Source: Piromyces finnis | Taxonomy: Eukaryota > Neocallimastigomycota > Neocallimastigomycetes > Neocallimastigales > Neocallimastigaceae | Length of the DNA: 64,000 bases | Direction of reading: 5' to 3' | NCBI GenBank assembly: GCA_002104945.1 | Contig: MCFH01000022.1 | Location: 620,001-684,000, forward strand | Part shown: positions 54,706 through 64,000 of the stretch, piece after piece | Layout: every line of letters begins with the position of its first letter | How positions within the stretch are numbered: position 1 is the first letter of the stretch | The notes under the pieces: model-generated | The model's input: only the letters and a program-made list of their open reading frames with translations | The model's database searches: none | What the model was told of the DNA's origin: nothing | Position numbers and translations under genes: made by a program

Positions 54706-56403
54706 TTAAAACTTAACTTTTGGAACACAGGATTTACTTGGTGGATTTTCATCACCTTCCCATGAAACACATAATTCCTTCTTAATGGCTTCAGCTCTAA
54801 GACTAACCCATTCGTAGAGACCCCATTGAAGACCACCAACACCTTTATCAAAGTTCTTCTTCCAGTCAGAATAGGTATAACCTGGTTCTTCAGATTCAAC
54901 TGGTTGGTAGTCACGTTCAATAGAGTAATCCCATTTAACTTCTGGCTTGAAACGATCATAATAGGTACTAACAACATCCTTGAAGGCAACTGGATTGAAA
55001 ACATTTTCAACAATACCCACAAGAATATTTTGGAAACGTTTTTGAAGAATTGAGGAGGAACCAATTAAACGATCAACTAAAGTACGGTGTTCTGGATCAT
55101 CGTAAAGAAGTTTCCAAGTACGGTTAAGTTGAGTAGTGTAAGATTGTTGTGGGAATTTCTTACCAACAGAATTGATTGGAGCACATAAACCAACACCAAA
55201 AGTTTCATCATGATCTTGAGTAATGAAATAGAACTTAAAAGTACTATTGGTTGATTCAAGTGGATCATCGTAAACAGCAAAATTGCTTGTAGTTAACCAA
55301 TAACCATCCCAATCACCAGTTAAATATTCCATTGCCATGGCTTTATGGAAGGTATCAATATCGAACCACTTTTCTTCAAATTCCTTGATAGCCTTTTCAC
55401 TCTTAGTATTAAGTTTGCTGAGAGCCTTAGTAAATGGAATAATTCTACTGTAATCTTCACCTTCGTTTGTTTCGAATGTAGAGTAGTAATCTTCATCATT
55501 TGGATGATATTCAAAATCGGAACCACAAGTACCATCTAAAACATAACCAAGATTCTTTGGTTCTTCGGTTTTGTCCGTTTCTGGATTATAATAAAACTCA
55601 TTTTTGAGGAAGGACTTTGAAGTAGCAGATTCTTGTAAAGTATAGAAACCAACTGGTTTCTTGTTGTAGTAAACACGGCACATAACTGAATGAATACTTG
55701 GCATACCAAGTTCACGAATAATGTTACCATAAATTAATTGACGAAGATTAAGTGGATCTTCACCACCATTACGTAACTTTAATACATTTCTGCCTTTAAT
55801 ACCTTTCTTACCAGTTCTTTCATTCTTACCTAACTTGAGTTTAATTTGGAATTTTGAAAAACCCCTATTCTTTGGTTTTCCAGTAACATCAGTAAAACTT
55901 TCAACAGAGTTTTTTAAATAGAACTTAACATGACCTAATTGAATAGTTTCATAGGCGTATGGGTCATGGAAAAGTTCTTCAGTATTATTACCAAAAATAT
56001 GAATAGTTGGAATATAAGAATCATCGAAAAGTTTAGTAGTTCCAATGGTTCTAGTCCAGTTAGTGAAAGTTGGTGGATGTTTAAATTGTTTAAGTGGTTT
56101 AATAGTTTCTTTTCTTTCAAAAAATTCATTATAGGTGGATTTCATTGAAGTATCAAATTCACGATAAAAACCTTCCTTTTTACCATCGATAATGTAATAA
56201 TATTTAAAAGTAGTATCTGGAGCATTATCAATAGTTATTCCATGTAAAAGTTCATCATTATCAATTGGAGAAAGTGTATATTTCTTAACACCACTAATTT
56301 TAACTTCAGTTTTTTCACCAAATGAAATTACCTTAAAAGTAGCAGTTCTACTTAAAGCAGAACCAACTAAACAAGCTAAAGATAAAAATACTTTTGTGTA
56401 CAT
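54706..56403 (-). CDS. Secreted CotH-type kinase family protein
   Basis: A single 565-codon exon, with start ATG 56403-56401. A signal peptide is clear (MYTKVFLSLACLVGSALS, cleavage near residue 18). The CotH region runs from about 155 to 470: FYLKN then FQIKL, KGRNVLKLRNGGEDP (201-217), RELGMPS, RVYYNKKPVGFYTLQES, then LTGDWDGYW (361-369), SNFAVYDD and FKFYFITQDHDETFG (389-403). CotH proteins are atypical secreted kinases (spore-coat CotH of Bacillus phosphorylates coat proteins); they are expanded in Mucoromycota and gut fungi. This copy has no dockerin/CBM10 module and no C-terminal GPI-like tail that I can see, so it may be secreted or secretory-pathway resident. Unlike its neighbours it has no intron and shows GGT/AAG-rich codons, which could mean high expression or a different origin. 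Confidence 0.9.
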   Translation of the reverse strand: MYTKVFLSLACLVGSALSRTATFKVISFGEKTEVKISGVKKYTLSPIDNDELLHGITIDNAPDTTFKYYYIIDGKKEGFYREFDTSMKSTYNEFFERKETIKPLKQFKHPPTFTNWTRTIGTTKLFDDSYIPTIHIFGNNTEELFHDPYAYETIQLGHVKFYLKNSVESFTDVTGKPKNRGFSKFQIKLKLGKNERTGKKGIKGRNVLKLRNGGEDPLNLRQLIYGNIIRELGMPSIHSVMCRVYYNKKPVGFYTLQESATSKSFLKNEFYYNPETDKTEEPKNLGYVLDGTCGSDFEYHPNDEDYYSTFETNEGEDYSRIIPFTKALSKLNTKSEKAIKEFEEKWFDIDTFHKAMAMEYLTGDWDGYWLTTSNFAVYDDPLESTNSTFKFYFITQDHDETFGVGLCAPINSVGKKFPQQSYTTQLNRTWKLLYDDPEHRTLVDRLIGSSSILQKRFQNILVGIVENVFNPVAFKDVVSTYYDRFKPEVKWDYSIERDYQPVESEEPGYTYSDWKKNFDKGVGGLQWGLYEWVSLRAEAIKKELCVSWEGDENPPSKSCVPKVKF

Positions 56404-57559
56404 AGTTCTTTTTTTTTATTATTATTTTCTTTTTACGATAAATAATAAATATTAAATAAATAATTTTTTATTATTAAATTTCTTTTTTTATTTATTTATT
56501 TATTTTTTATTATTTATTTATTTTTTTTTTTTTTACTTTTTTATATTTCTTTTTTTTTTTTTTAATTTTAATTAAAGAATTATTTTTCTTTTTATATGAT
56601 TCAAGATAAAAAAATTTTTTTTCAATACAAATATATTAGTCCAATATAATCCTTTATATTGGTGATTAAAATGTTACAAATTTTTGTTTAAAAAAAGATT
56701 TTTTTTTTAAAAAAAAAATTGAGACGCACAATTTAATAATGTTCCTTACTGGTCATAATAAAAAGAAAAACAAAAAAAATGTATATTTTTCTGTGTATTC
56801 AACTACTTTACTATTTTAATTTCATATTTAAAAGAAAAAAAAATTATATTATTTTATTATTCATTTTTTATAGTAAAAATTTATTAATAGAAAAATGGGT
56901 TTTAATGGTAGTGGTGTTAATATAGGATTGTCATCATTAAAAAGGATTGGATAATAGTTAAAAGATGGTAAAAAGAAAAATAATAATAATTAATATAGAA
57001 TAATAATAATCTTTATGAAAATGATTAGTATTATAAACATAAAAAAATTCATCTCCAATATTTACATTACCAAAATTTTAATTTATTTATTTATTATTAT
57101 TAATTTGTATTAAAAAAAATATTATGATATTAGTTTATTAATCAAAAAAAAAAAAGTATTTCACCATAATTCCTTTAAATATTTTTTAAAAGTTTTCTTA
57201 TTTTAAAATGTTACAAAAAAAAAAAAACTTTTTTAATTAAACCAAAAATGTTCTTTTTTTAAAAAAAAATTGTAAACATTTTTTTTTACTTTATTATATT
57301 GTGTGATATATACCTAAAAAAGGTTAACTATTGTAATTTTAATAATTTTAATTTATTATACTTTTTTTTAATATAAAATAATGTTAATAGTGATGCAAAT
57401 AAATTAATTTTTATCCAATAAAATAAAGTATCAGCAATTTTTAATTCTTTAAATTAAAGCTTATTTATTATTAAAGAGAAAGGCATTCCTTTTTTTTAAT
57501 TTAAATAAAAAATATGGAAACATAGATGATTCTATTCACTTTAAATTTTTGATAAAGAA
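56404..57559. other. Upstream region of the CotH gene
   Basis: A/T tracts, with TTTA repeats at 56430-56530. No gene. The promoter of the CotH gene should lie in the part nearest 56404. Confidence 0.55.
57547..57559 (+). repeat. Target-site duplication, left copy
   Basis: TTTTGATAAAGAA, repeated exactly at 58117-58129, with the SINE between the two. Confidence 0.8.
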
Positions 57560-58116
57560 TTTTTTTTTTTTTTTTTTTTTTAACTTCCGAGTGCATTTCT
57601 CCCATCGATCAGAGTTAGCTCCAATGGTGGTTCTTAGAGAAACGTTGGCTCATTCCTATTGCTAGGTGGTTGTGACCCTTCTGGTCTGTCATACTGTTTC
57701 TTCAGCTTCGACGCTCACTTAATCCATGTACATTAGATGCATGTCGTTGTACGATATTTCACAACTACAATGCTAAGCCTCTTATAGTCAATTTGATCAC
57801 GTGTCAACCGCCCCCTAATGTTTACACTTAAATTGATTAAGGAATATTATGTGTTTTTGGCATAGCCTAAGTCACCACTTATTAAGTTCTAATTTGGAAT
57901 GTACCATGTACACTAGACCCTCTCAGGCCGGCTAGACGAGTGTTATTATCATAGTAGTAAATTAGAAAGTTCATTTATACTTACCTGAATATCATAACCC
58001 AACCCATGGCAAACCCAGTGGGAAAATCCACAGGCACTGACATCTGCGGGGTCGAACCAGAAGCCTTATGTATGCTAAGGAAACGCCTTAACAACCAGGA
58101 TAAAAACTGGAACGAC
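57560..58116 (-). mobile_element. Putative tRNA-derived SINE, copy 2 (fuller)
   Basis: Read on the minus strand from 58116 it begins GTCGTTCC. Next comes a tRNA-Ser/Leu-like D-arm segment GTTAAGGCG (58092-58084), an anticodon-arm-like stem CCTTA/TAAGG with a 7-nt loop, and a B-box-like GGTTCGACCCC (58058-58048) that fits the pol III consensus GGTTCGANTCC at 10 of 11 positions. A body of about 450 bp follows and then a poly(A) tail of about 23 A (the T tract on plus, 57560-57582). The flanks TTTTGATAAAGAA at 57547-57559 and 58117-58129 are an exact 13-bp target-site duplication. It has no ORF, it is GC-richer than its surroundings, and a second copy is at 18433-18956. tRNA-headed, poly(A)-tailed and TSD-flanked, it meets the definition of a SINE. 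The LINE partner is not in the window. Confidence 0.82.
58048..58058 (-). promoter_or_regulatory. Pol III B-box-like internal promoter of the SINE
   Basis: Minus strand GGTTCGACCCC. An A-box-like TGGTTGTTAAGG lies about 30-40 nt upstream in the element. The B box is kept in the other copy (18940-18930). Confidence 0.6.
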
Positions 58117-58129
58117 TTTTGATAAAGAA
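58117..58129 (+). repeat. Target-site duplication, right copy
   Basis: TTTTGATAAAGAA, the partner of 57547-57559. Confidence 0.8.
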
Positions 58130-58605
58130 AATTTTACATTTTACATTAGTTGCTTGACACTTTTTTTACATTTATATCCCTTTATCCTAAAAACTCGTTA
58201 TCAGGAATGAATAAAAAAAAAAAGAAAGAAAATAAACAACATTCAATATAAACACAAAAAATTTTACAATGGTTCATTTTTCTATTATTATTTTTTTTTT
58301 AATTTATTCTTTTTACTTTTACTAATAATAAATTTTATAGATTTGGAAAAATAAATTATAAAATAAAAATAAAATTTTGCTGTAAAAAAGATAAAATACT
58401 ATTAATGAAAATTAAGAGATAAATTAATGCGTGTAGTAGAAGACTTAAAAAGTATATAAAAATAATACTATTAGTCTATGCGATTGTTAATTAATGAAAA
58501 ATATATATATATTTGTTTTTTTTTTTTTTTTTTTTTTTTGCAGTTGTTGCTTCCTTTCATAATAATGAATAGAAATTCTATAAATAGGTGGCGTTGATTC
58601 CTATT
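58130..58605. other. Short intergenic region
   Basis: 3' flank of the RhoGEF gene, with A/T tracts including a T run at 58518-58539. No feature recognised. Confidence 0.55.
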
Positions 58606-61600
58606 TTATACCGTAATAGCTTTATTACATAGTTCAATAATGTTTTTAATATCTTCCGCAGCCATAGCAATGGTATAATTCTTTTGGAAAATAGTAGTTG
58701 ACGTTGTATTACTGCTATTTATTTCATTGACAAGGGTATTAATAGATAATTTTTTGTTGGCGTCAATTTCTTTCTTTTTAGTAATTTCATTTTCAATTTC
58801 TTCATTTGAATTAGTTATTGTTGTTGATGGTGGAATAGTGTCATTTTCTTTTGATTCTTTTTTGATAGTGGTAGGATCTGTTTCGTCTGATGGACGACGG
58901 TCTATATTATTATTTTGTATTTTAACTTCAGTATTGGTTTCTTTATTGTTTTCGGTGTTACCTTCTATATTATGTTCAGTATCTTTTTCAGTATTGGTTT
59001 CAATGTTTGGCTCAGTATTGTTTTCGGTATTTTCGATTTTCGTTATATCCATAGTCTTAGCATCATTGGAATTTTCAGCTATTTTTTCTTTGGCATCATT
59101 TAATGTAGCTGGCTTTGGTTTTTCTTGTTCATTCGATTTAGTTCTATTCTTGGTACTTGTCGTCGTTTTATTTTTATTGAGAGTGTTATTGTTTGCCTTT
59201 GTATTTGCTTTTGGAATATTACTATTAACACGCGAAGTTACATTTGTGTTTGGCTTAACGCCAGTTTTGGTACGAGTGGTAACGTTAGTCTTTGGTTTAA
59301 CACCAATCTTAGAACGAGAAACTGTAGTTTTAGAAACTGATTCAGGTTGATCATTTTCTAATTGGGCTACTATTGATTTAACATTAATCTTTGTTTTCTT
59401 TGCACGATCAGTTCTTTCACTGGCCTTCTTTGCTTCTATACTATTTACTGTAGCATTACTAGATTTATTTAAGGTTTCCTTTAATTTATTGATGTTTTTA
59501 TTACTGTTGTTACCACCTGGTTTAGAGATTGTTTTCACTGGACTTGGACTAGATAATCTTGAGGTATTTAACTTTGATGTAGATGCCTTTTTAGCTGTTA
59601 TCTTTGGAGTGGACGGCTTTGAAGCATTTACCTTTGGTGTGGCAAGTTTTGGAGTAGATGGTTTTGAAGCATTTACCTTTGGTGTGGTAAGCTTTGGAGT
59701 AGATGGCTTTGAAACATTTACCTTTGGTGTGGTAAGCTTTGGAGTAGATGGCTTTGAAACATATACCTTTGGTGTGGTGAGCTTTGGAGTAGATGGCTTT
59801 GAAACATTTACCTTTGGTGTGGTGAGCTTTGGAGTAGATGATTTTGTAGATATTGTACTAGCATCATCACTTGTTTTTGACATTTTATTATCGGTTTCAT
59901 TTGAATCTTTTTCTACAGAAGGAGTACGTTTATCATCGTCATTTATCTTTGACTCGGTCATTTTATTCTCCATGACCTTTGGAACTTCTAAAATTGGTTC
60001 AAGAAGAACAGGCTTTGGTAATTTAGATATAGTTTCTTCTAAAAGTTTAGCACTCTTTGCTAAACCTTCTAAAAGTAAAAGGTATCGAGGAAGACGTTGA
60101 ATTGGTAAAATAAGGTAACCTAAGATATCTACTTGATTATGATCCATTCTTTCAGTACATGATTTCAAAAAGGTTCTCAACTTTTTCAACTTCTTTTTAT
60201 TCTCTCGTTCAAATATTGAACAATCCACACTGAAATGAAGTTCTTCCGCCTGCATTAACAAATCTTCACTATTGTATTTTTGTTTCTGAGTAGAATTGAG
60301 AATAGAAACAAAATCAGAGGCTTTCTTAAAGTTAATATAGTATTGCTTATATATAAATTGGAATGGCCAAAGTACTATTTTAAAGAATGTTTCAATGGAA
60401 ATAGATTGGTTAATCAATTTTGCAAAGTTAACAGACTTTAAGCTTTCAGGGTCATTAATTAATTTAATATTCTTTTCGTGTTCCTTTCGAACTAAATCAA
60501 GTTTTGGGTAAAAGATTTCACTATGGAATTGATAAATATTTACAATGTTGGAAAAAAGATAGTTCATTTCAGTTGGGTTTAAAACTTGATTTTGTTCTAA
60601 TGGATAGTAATAAATTTCTAAAAGTTTGCTTAATTCATGAACATAGGTTTTTTCTGTGGAAGCAATTTCACAAATAATGTTGTTAATTTTCTTAAGATGC
60701 TTTTCAATTAAATTCATTGTTTCATTTAACTCATCGTTACCTTCGGTACGAGAAGCTAAACATTCTTGGCCCATGGAAAGATGTTTTAAAATTTGGTTAT
60801 TTTGAATGGTACGTGATGAGCAGCACATAGAAGTAGAGGGTGACACTAAAGTAATCATCGATTCTCCATCACTTTCATCCATTGAAGAATTGGAGAATGC
60901 TTTTTGTTGATTAATTGTTTCACTCCATTCTTCATTAATAATTTCTTTGAGATTATCAAAAGTAATACTAATTATACTATCACCTAAGCTTATAGCACTA
61001 TCAGCAGAAATATGTTTATCTTTATTCTTTTCAATTAGTTTGTTAATTAATTTAAATGGTGTTGATTGAATACCAGAATCAGAGAATACATCAAGCTTAA
61101 TTAAGTTATTTCCACTTAACTTTGAGGCATACACAAGAGAAGCGGGGTTTTCCATCAATTCATCATCACTACATGGAACAGCAGAAGACACTCTTTTAGG
61201 AATTTCTATGGAAGTATTCAATGGGACTACGACCATCTTTGATGGAGTCAAAGGATCTCCTATAGAAGATTTAATATCAGGTTTATCCTCCGTATGTGTG
61301 GTGGTAGATTTTAAATCATCATCTTGATATGGACCAGAGATAGTAATTTTCATATCTTCAATAGAAGCACTATTTCTTCTTTTCTTTATTAAATTATTAG
61401 CACCATTCAATGATTGCATAAACATTGAAAATACATAAGAAGTAGAACCTCTGGAATCTCTTTTATCTGAAATGCCACTAACTTCACTTGCATTATCGCT
61501 AAATGAATTATTGGATTCAAAGCTTTCATTCATTTCTAAACTAGATCTCTTCTTGATTAAACTAGTAAGATTCTTTGGTTTAATAATATTGCTTATGTTC

Positions 61601-64000
61601 TTTTTTAATAATTTCTTAACATTGATAGAACTAATGCTCATTCCATCTACTTCATCGTCATTTATCATAGATTCATTTTCATTTAATTTCATTTTTTCAA
61701 TAGGTGGTTCAAATTTATCATTCATGTTTTCATTATTCTTTTCCAATTTCTTCTTTAATGCTTCTTCTTCTTCTTTTCTTTTTTCTTCTTGTTTTACTTG
61801 ATCAATGATTTCTTCAGCTCTTAATGAATCACCAATTAATTCTTCATTATGAGAATGTTTCGTTTGATAATAATGAGTTTCTTCTACATATTGATTTAAA
61901 ATAAATGAATTTTCACTAATTTCACATATTTGACTTTGGTCCAGGGTATGCTTTTTAACAGTATAACTTGGAATTGCTTTATCATCGTCTCTGCGTACAA
62001 AATTATTTAATAAAGGTTTACTGTCTAACGGTGTCGATAATGTAACTTTGTTAATAGATTCTGGTTCAGCAGAAAATTCTTGGCTAATCAAGTATGTATC
62101 ATCCTTTGAATCCTTGAACTCATCATCATCATCATATTCTTCTTCAACCACCATGTTATCGTTAGAAGAACTATTGGGTTGCAGGGATTCCCTTCTAGTA
62201 TTTCTTCTGGGTATATTTGGTGATAAATGTATAGTTTCTGTAGTTTTAACATTCGTATCAATAGTTAATGGTTTAGACGTTGTAGATAATGGAGCCTTTG
62301 TTGTATTTAAGGTTGATGAACTTTTGTTAGCCTTATTAGAAATTGATGAGGTCTTTGTAATAATACTATTTGATTTATTTTTAGATGCGGAAAGAGTTGG
62401 AGTTTTCATTTTTGTGACCGATGATACCTTTGGAGATATTGTTAATGTTTTTCCAGAAATTAATGAACTAGAAAGTGTAGGCGTTTTTGTTTTGGTAGAT
62501 GATGATAAAGAACCTTTATAGGATGCTTTTCCCATTGAGCTAATACTAGATGAGGAAGAGATTCTAGAAACAGTTCCTGTTGGAGTTTTCGACCTTGCTA
62601 TAGAATAATTAGTTTCAGATGACTTGTTCGCTAATGAAGAAAGAGAGGAAGTAGAAGATACCTTTGATAATGTTGGTCTTAGTGATGAAGATACCTTACT
62701 GGGTACCTTTTTTGGAATAGAACCAAAATTAGAATCAACTCTTGACTTCACCGCTTTCATAAGAGGTGAAGAGTTATCCTTAAGTCTTACAGAAGAAAAT
62801 GAATTGGACGTTGGTTTTAAACTTGGAGAGGTATATGTCGAAGAAGATATTGATGTTTTCGATATATTTGTATTATTTAATTTTGACCTTATTATTGGTT
62901 CCTTTTTAAGTGGTGATTGCCTACCTGGCTGACTAGATATTGGAGTACTTTGCTTTTCAAAAAGTTGAAGAGTTTGTGGATTTAACTTTTTAATTTTTGG
63001 GGTAGATGGCGGTACAGGCGATGATCTTCTTTGAGTTGCTGCATTATCAAAAATAGATTTTAATGTGTGTATAGAGACGCTTGATGCAAATGAATTATTA
63101 GATGATTTGTGGGTAATAGTTGATAGGGAAGAAATAGTTGATAGGTTTGAAATTGATGAAACCTTTGAGAGGTTATTTGTTTCTGAAGTATTTGATTTTA
63201 AATCCTTTTGTGAAAATTTAGCATCAGAAAAGTTAGACTCACAGTCTAAAAAGTCATCTGTAGTAACTGAAATATCATCATAATTTTTTGTATCTGCAAT
63301 AAATGATGATGGATGAGACTTGTCATGTTTATCTTCATCATCACTAAAAGCTATTTCATTTGGATCGAAATGATTAAGAGCATCAGGATCATATTTTATA
63401 TTTTTAATATATTCATCTAGAATTTCATTATTAGTGGAATTACTTCTGTCAATATTATCATCAAATTTTGAAGTACCAGTAGGTGATGGAGGCATAGATC
63501 CATTGCCTTCAAATTTTGAAGCATTTTTTACAGTTAAAATAGGAGCTACAATAGGAGACGTAGATACTGGAGTTTCAATTGGAGTAATATCGTTTAATCC
63601 AATGGATTCTGTTTTAGCTAAATTTTGAAGAGATTTAGATAAAGTTGTAACTAATTCATTTTCTTTACGATTATTTTCTAGCTTTTTTGCTTTATTGTCT
63701 AATTCTGCAGATGATGACGTTACAACAACATGAGGGATATCATTTTTTGTAACTATATTAGTGGATTCTATTTTCTTTACAAGATGTGATTTGGTATTAG
63801 CAATAGATGAAATGGAATTTTTAACTCTTACAGTAGAGGTTGAAGATGTCGATGAAGCTCTTGAGGAAGGCAATGAATTGACTTTAGCTTTAACATTAGC
63901 ATATGGATTTTGTTTGGTTCTTCGAACCATATGTGTAGAAGTATTTGAAGAAGTTGTTGAATTTTGTGATGAATATGGAGTGGGTGAAGTTGTTAATTTT
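58606..64000 (-). CDS. Long RhoGEF (Dbl-homology) protein, 5' end outside window
   Basis: The frame is open from the window edge to the stop at 58606. The ATG at 63930 is preceded in frame by 23 further sense codons of the same Ser/Thr-rich type (KLTTSPTPYSSQN...), so the true start is probably beyond 64000. Counting from 63930 there are 1774 aa. Residues 1-1075 are Ser/Thr-rich and disordered, with a charged KRKEEEEALKKKLEK coiled-coil-like stretch near 735. The DH domain begins at about 1080 (IICEIASTEKTYVHELSKLL) and includes ILPIQRLPRYLLLLEGLAK (about 1270-1290). It would activate a Rho/Rac/Cdc42-type GTPase. About 440 low-complexity residues then intervene before a terminal helix (AMAAEDIKNIIELCNKAIT) that looks like the last DH helix. 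No PH domain follows. No intron found over 5.3 kb. Confidence 0.85.
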   Translation of the reverse strand, partial: KLTTSPTPYSSQNSTTSSNTSTHMVRRTKQNPYANVKAKVNSLPSSRASSTSSTSTVRVKNSISSIANTKSHLVKKIESTNIVTKNDIPHVVVTSSSAELDNKAKKLENNRKENELVTTLSKSLQNLAKTESIGLNDITPIETPVSTSPIVAPILTVKNASKFEGNGSMPPSPTGTSKFDDNIDRSNSTNNEILDEYIKNIKYDPDALNHFDPNEIAFSDDEDKHDKSHPSSFIADTKNYDDISVTTDDFLDCESNFSDAKFSQKDLKSNTSETNNLSKVSSISNLSTISSLSTITHKSSNNSFASSVSIHTLKSIFDNAATQRRSSPVPPSTPKIKKLNPQTLQLFEKQSTPISSQPGRQSPLKKEPIIRSKLNNTNISKTSISSSTYTSPSLKPTSNSFSSVRLKDNSSPLMKAVKSRVDSNFGSIPKKVPSKVSSSLRPTLSKVSSTSSLSSLANKSSETNYSIARSKTPTGTVSRISSSSSISSMGKASYKGSLSSSTKTKTPTLSSSLISGKTLTISPKVSSVTKMKTPTLSASKNKSNSIITKTSSISNKANKSSSTLNTTKAPLSTTSKPLTIDTNVKTTETIHLSPNIPRRNTRRESLQPNSSSNDNMVVEEEYDDDDEFKDSKDDTYLISQEFSAEPESINKVTLSTPLDSKPLLNNFVRRDDDKAIPSYTVKKHTLDQSQICEISENSFILNQYVEETHYYQTKHSHNEELIGDSLRAEEIIDQVKQEEKRKEEEEALKKKLEKNNENMNDKFEPPIEKMKLNENESMINDDEVDGMSISSINVKKLLKKNISNIIKPKNLTSLIKKRSSLEMNESFESNNSFSDNASEVSGISDKRDSRGSTSYVFSMFMQSLNGANNLIKKRRNSASIEDMKITISGPYQDDDLKSTTTHTEDKPDIKSSIGDPLTPSKMVVVPLNTSIEIPKRVSSAVPCSDDELMENPASLVYASKLSGNNLIKLDVFSDSGIQSTPFKLINKLIEKNKDKHISADSAISLGDSIISITFDNLKEIINEEWSETINQQKAFSNSSMDESDGESMITLVSPSTSMCCSSRTIQNNQILKHLSMGQECLASRTEGNDELNETMNLIEKHLKKINNIICEIASTEKTYVHELSKLLEIYYYPLEQNQVLNPTEMNYLFSNIVNIYQFHSEIFYPKLDLVRKEHEKNIKLINDPESLKSVNFAKLINQSISIETFFKIVLWPFQFIYKQYYINFKKASDFVSILNSTQKQKYNSEDLLMQAEELHFSVDCSIFERENKKKLKKLRTFLKSCTERMDHNQVDILGYLILPIQRLPRYLLLLEGLAKSAKLLEETISKLPKPVLLEPILEVPKVMENKMTESKINDDDKRTPSVEKDSNETDNKMSKTSDDASTISTKSSTPKLTTPKVNVSKPSTPKLTTPKVYVSKPSTPKLTTPKVNVSKPSTPKLTTPKVNASKPSTPKLATPKVNASKPSTPKITAKKASTSKLNTSRLSSPSPVKTISKPGGNNSNKNINKLKETLNKSSNATVNSIEAKKASERTDRAKKTKINVKSIVAQLENDQPESVSKTTVSRSKIGVKPKTNVTTRTKTGVKPNTNVTSRVNSNIPKANTKANNNTLNKNKTTTSTKNRTKSNEQEKPKPATLNDAKEKIAENSNDAKTMDITKIENTENNTEPNIETNTEKDTEHNIEGNTENNKETNTEVKIQNNNIDRRPSDETDPTTIKKESKENDTIPPSTTITNSNEEIENEITKKKEIDANKKLSINTLVNEINSSNTTSTTIFQKNYTIAMAAEDIKNIIELCNKAITV
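59606..59845 (-). repeat. 45-bp coding minisatellite in the RhoGEF gene
   Basis: Unit starts at 59606, 59651, 59696, 59741, 59786 and 59831 are exactly 45 bp apart. The units encode 15-residue repeats of the form KPSTPKLTTPKVNVS, rich in TPK (possible proline-directed phosphorylation sites). Confidence 0.96.

Noticed and set aside
58048-58100. Functional tRNA gene at the head of the 57-58 kb element
   Set aside because: The T stem does not pair, the acceptor stem does not close and the anticodon loop lacks the usual U33; it is tRNA-like only.
59489-60100. Plus-strand open frame with FGVDGFETFTFGV repeats
   Set aside because: It is the reverse complement of the 45-bp coding minisatellite in the RhoGEF gene. 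The minus frame is 5 kb long and contains a DH domain.

Overview
The window is an extremely AT-rich eukaryotic genomic segment. Most intergenic and intronic sequence is A/T homopolymer, (AAT)n and (AAAT)n. Genes are intron-dense, with GT..AG introns (donors mostly GTAAGT, GTATGT or GTAAAT) whose acceptors follow long T tracts, and stops read as in the standard code. The gene set (STI1/HOP, TAF12, DNAJC11, ceramide synthase, a PX/Nexin-C sorting nexin, a RhoGEF, a secreted CotH-type kinase, GDP-mannose 4,6-dehydratase) together with the composition points to an early-diverging fungus, most likely an anaerobic gut fungus (Neocallimastigomycota). That taxonomic call is inference. A Dictyostelium-like genome was considered, but the 15.9-kb gene-poor stretch and the secreted CotH protein fit it less well.

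Layout. 1-1883 (+): 3' part of a sorting nexin. 2650-4032 (+): Alba-domain protein in five coding exons, one of 11 nt. 5610-7428 (+): ceramide synthase (TLC domain). 8405-11688 (-): TAF12 in five exons. 11689-27554: gene-poor, holding a broken membrane-protein gene, several minisatellites, hairpins and one GC-rich interspersed element. 27555-32040 (+): 1050-residue Asn/Ser/Pro-rich protein with a putative DNA-binding domain, assembled through 5-, 24- and 14-nt exons. 35614-39325 (-): DNAJC11 in ten exons. 40903-43687 (+): GDP-mannose 4,6-dehydratase in nine exons, including an 11-nt one. 44690-45704 (-): histidine-phosphatase protein. 48188-51193 (-): STI1, whose first coding exon is only the ATG. 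54706-56403 (-): CotH-type kinase with a signal peptide and no intron. 57560-58116: second copy of the GC-rich element. 58606 to the window end (-): very long RhoGEF whose DH domain seems interrupted by a low-complexity insertion.

Most genes are unrelated housekeeping genes (membrane contact and lipid, chaperone, transcription, nucleotide-sugar, mitochondrial membrane organisation), with no operon-like logic. STI1 and DNAJC11 are both Hsp70/Hsp90 co-chaperones but are separated by other genes.

The most notable items are: (1) a probable tRNA-derived SINE in two copies, both on the minus strand, with a poly(A) end, a pol III B-box-like sequence and a 13-bp target-site duplication at the fuller copy; (2) three micro-exons of 5-11 nt, each of which restores a conserved or phase-required junction; (3) an ATG-only coding exon in STI1; (4) a DNA-binding-like domain resembling prokaryotic ParB/phage sequences; (5) the split DH domain. 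Exon coordinates were worked out by hand from splice signals and reading phase; every complete gene sums to a whole number of codons.
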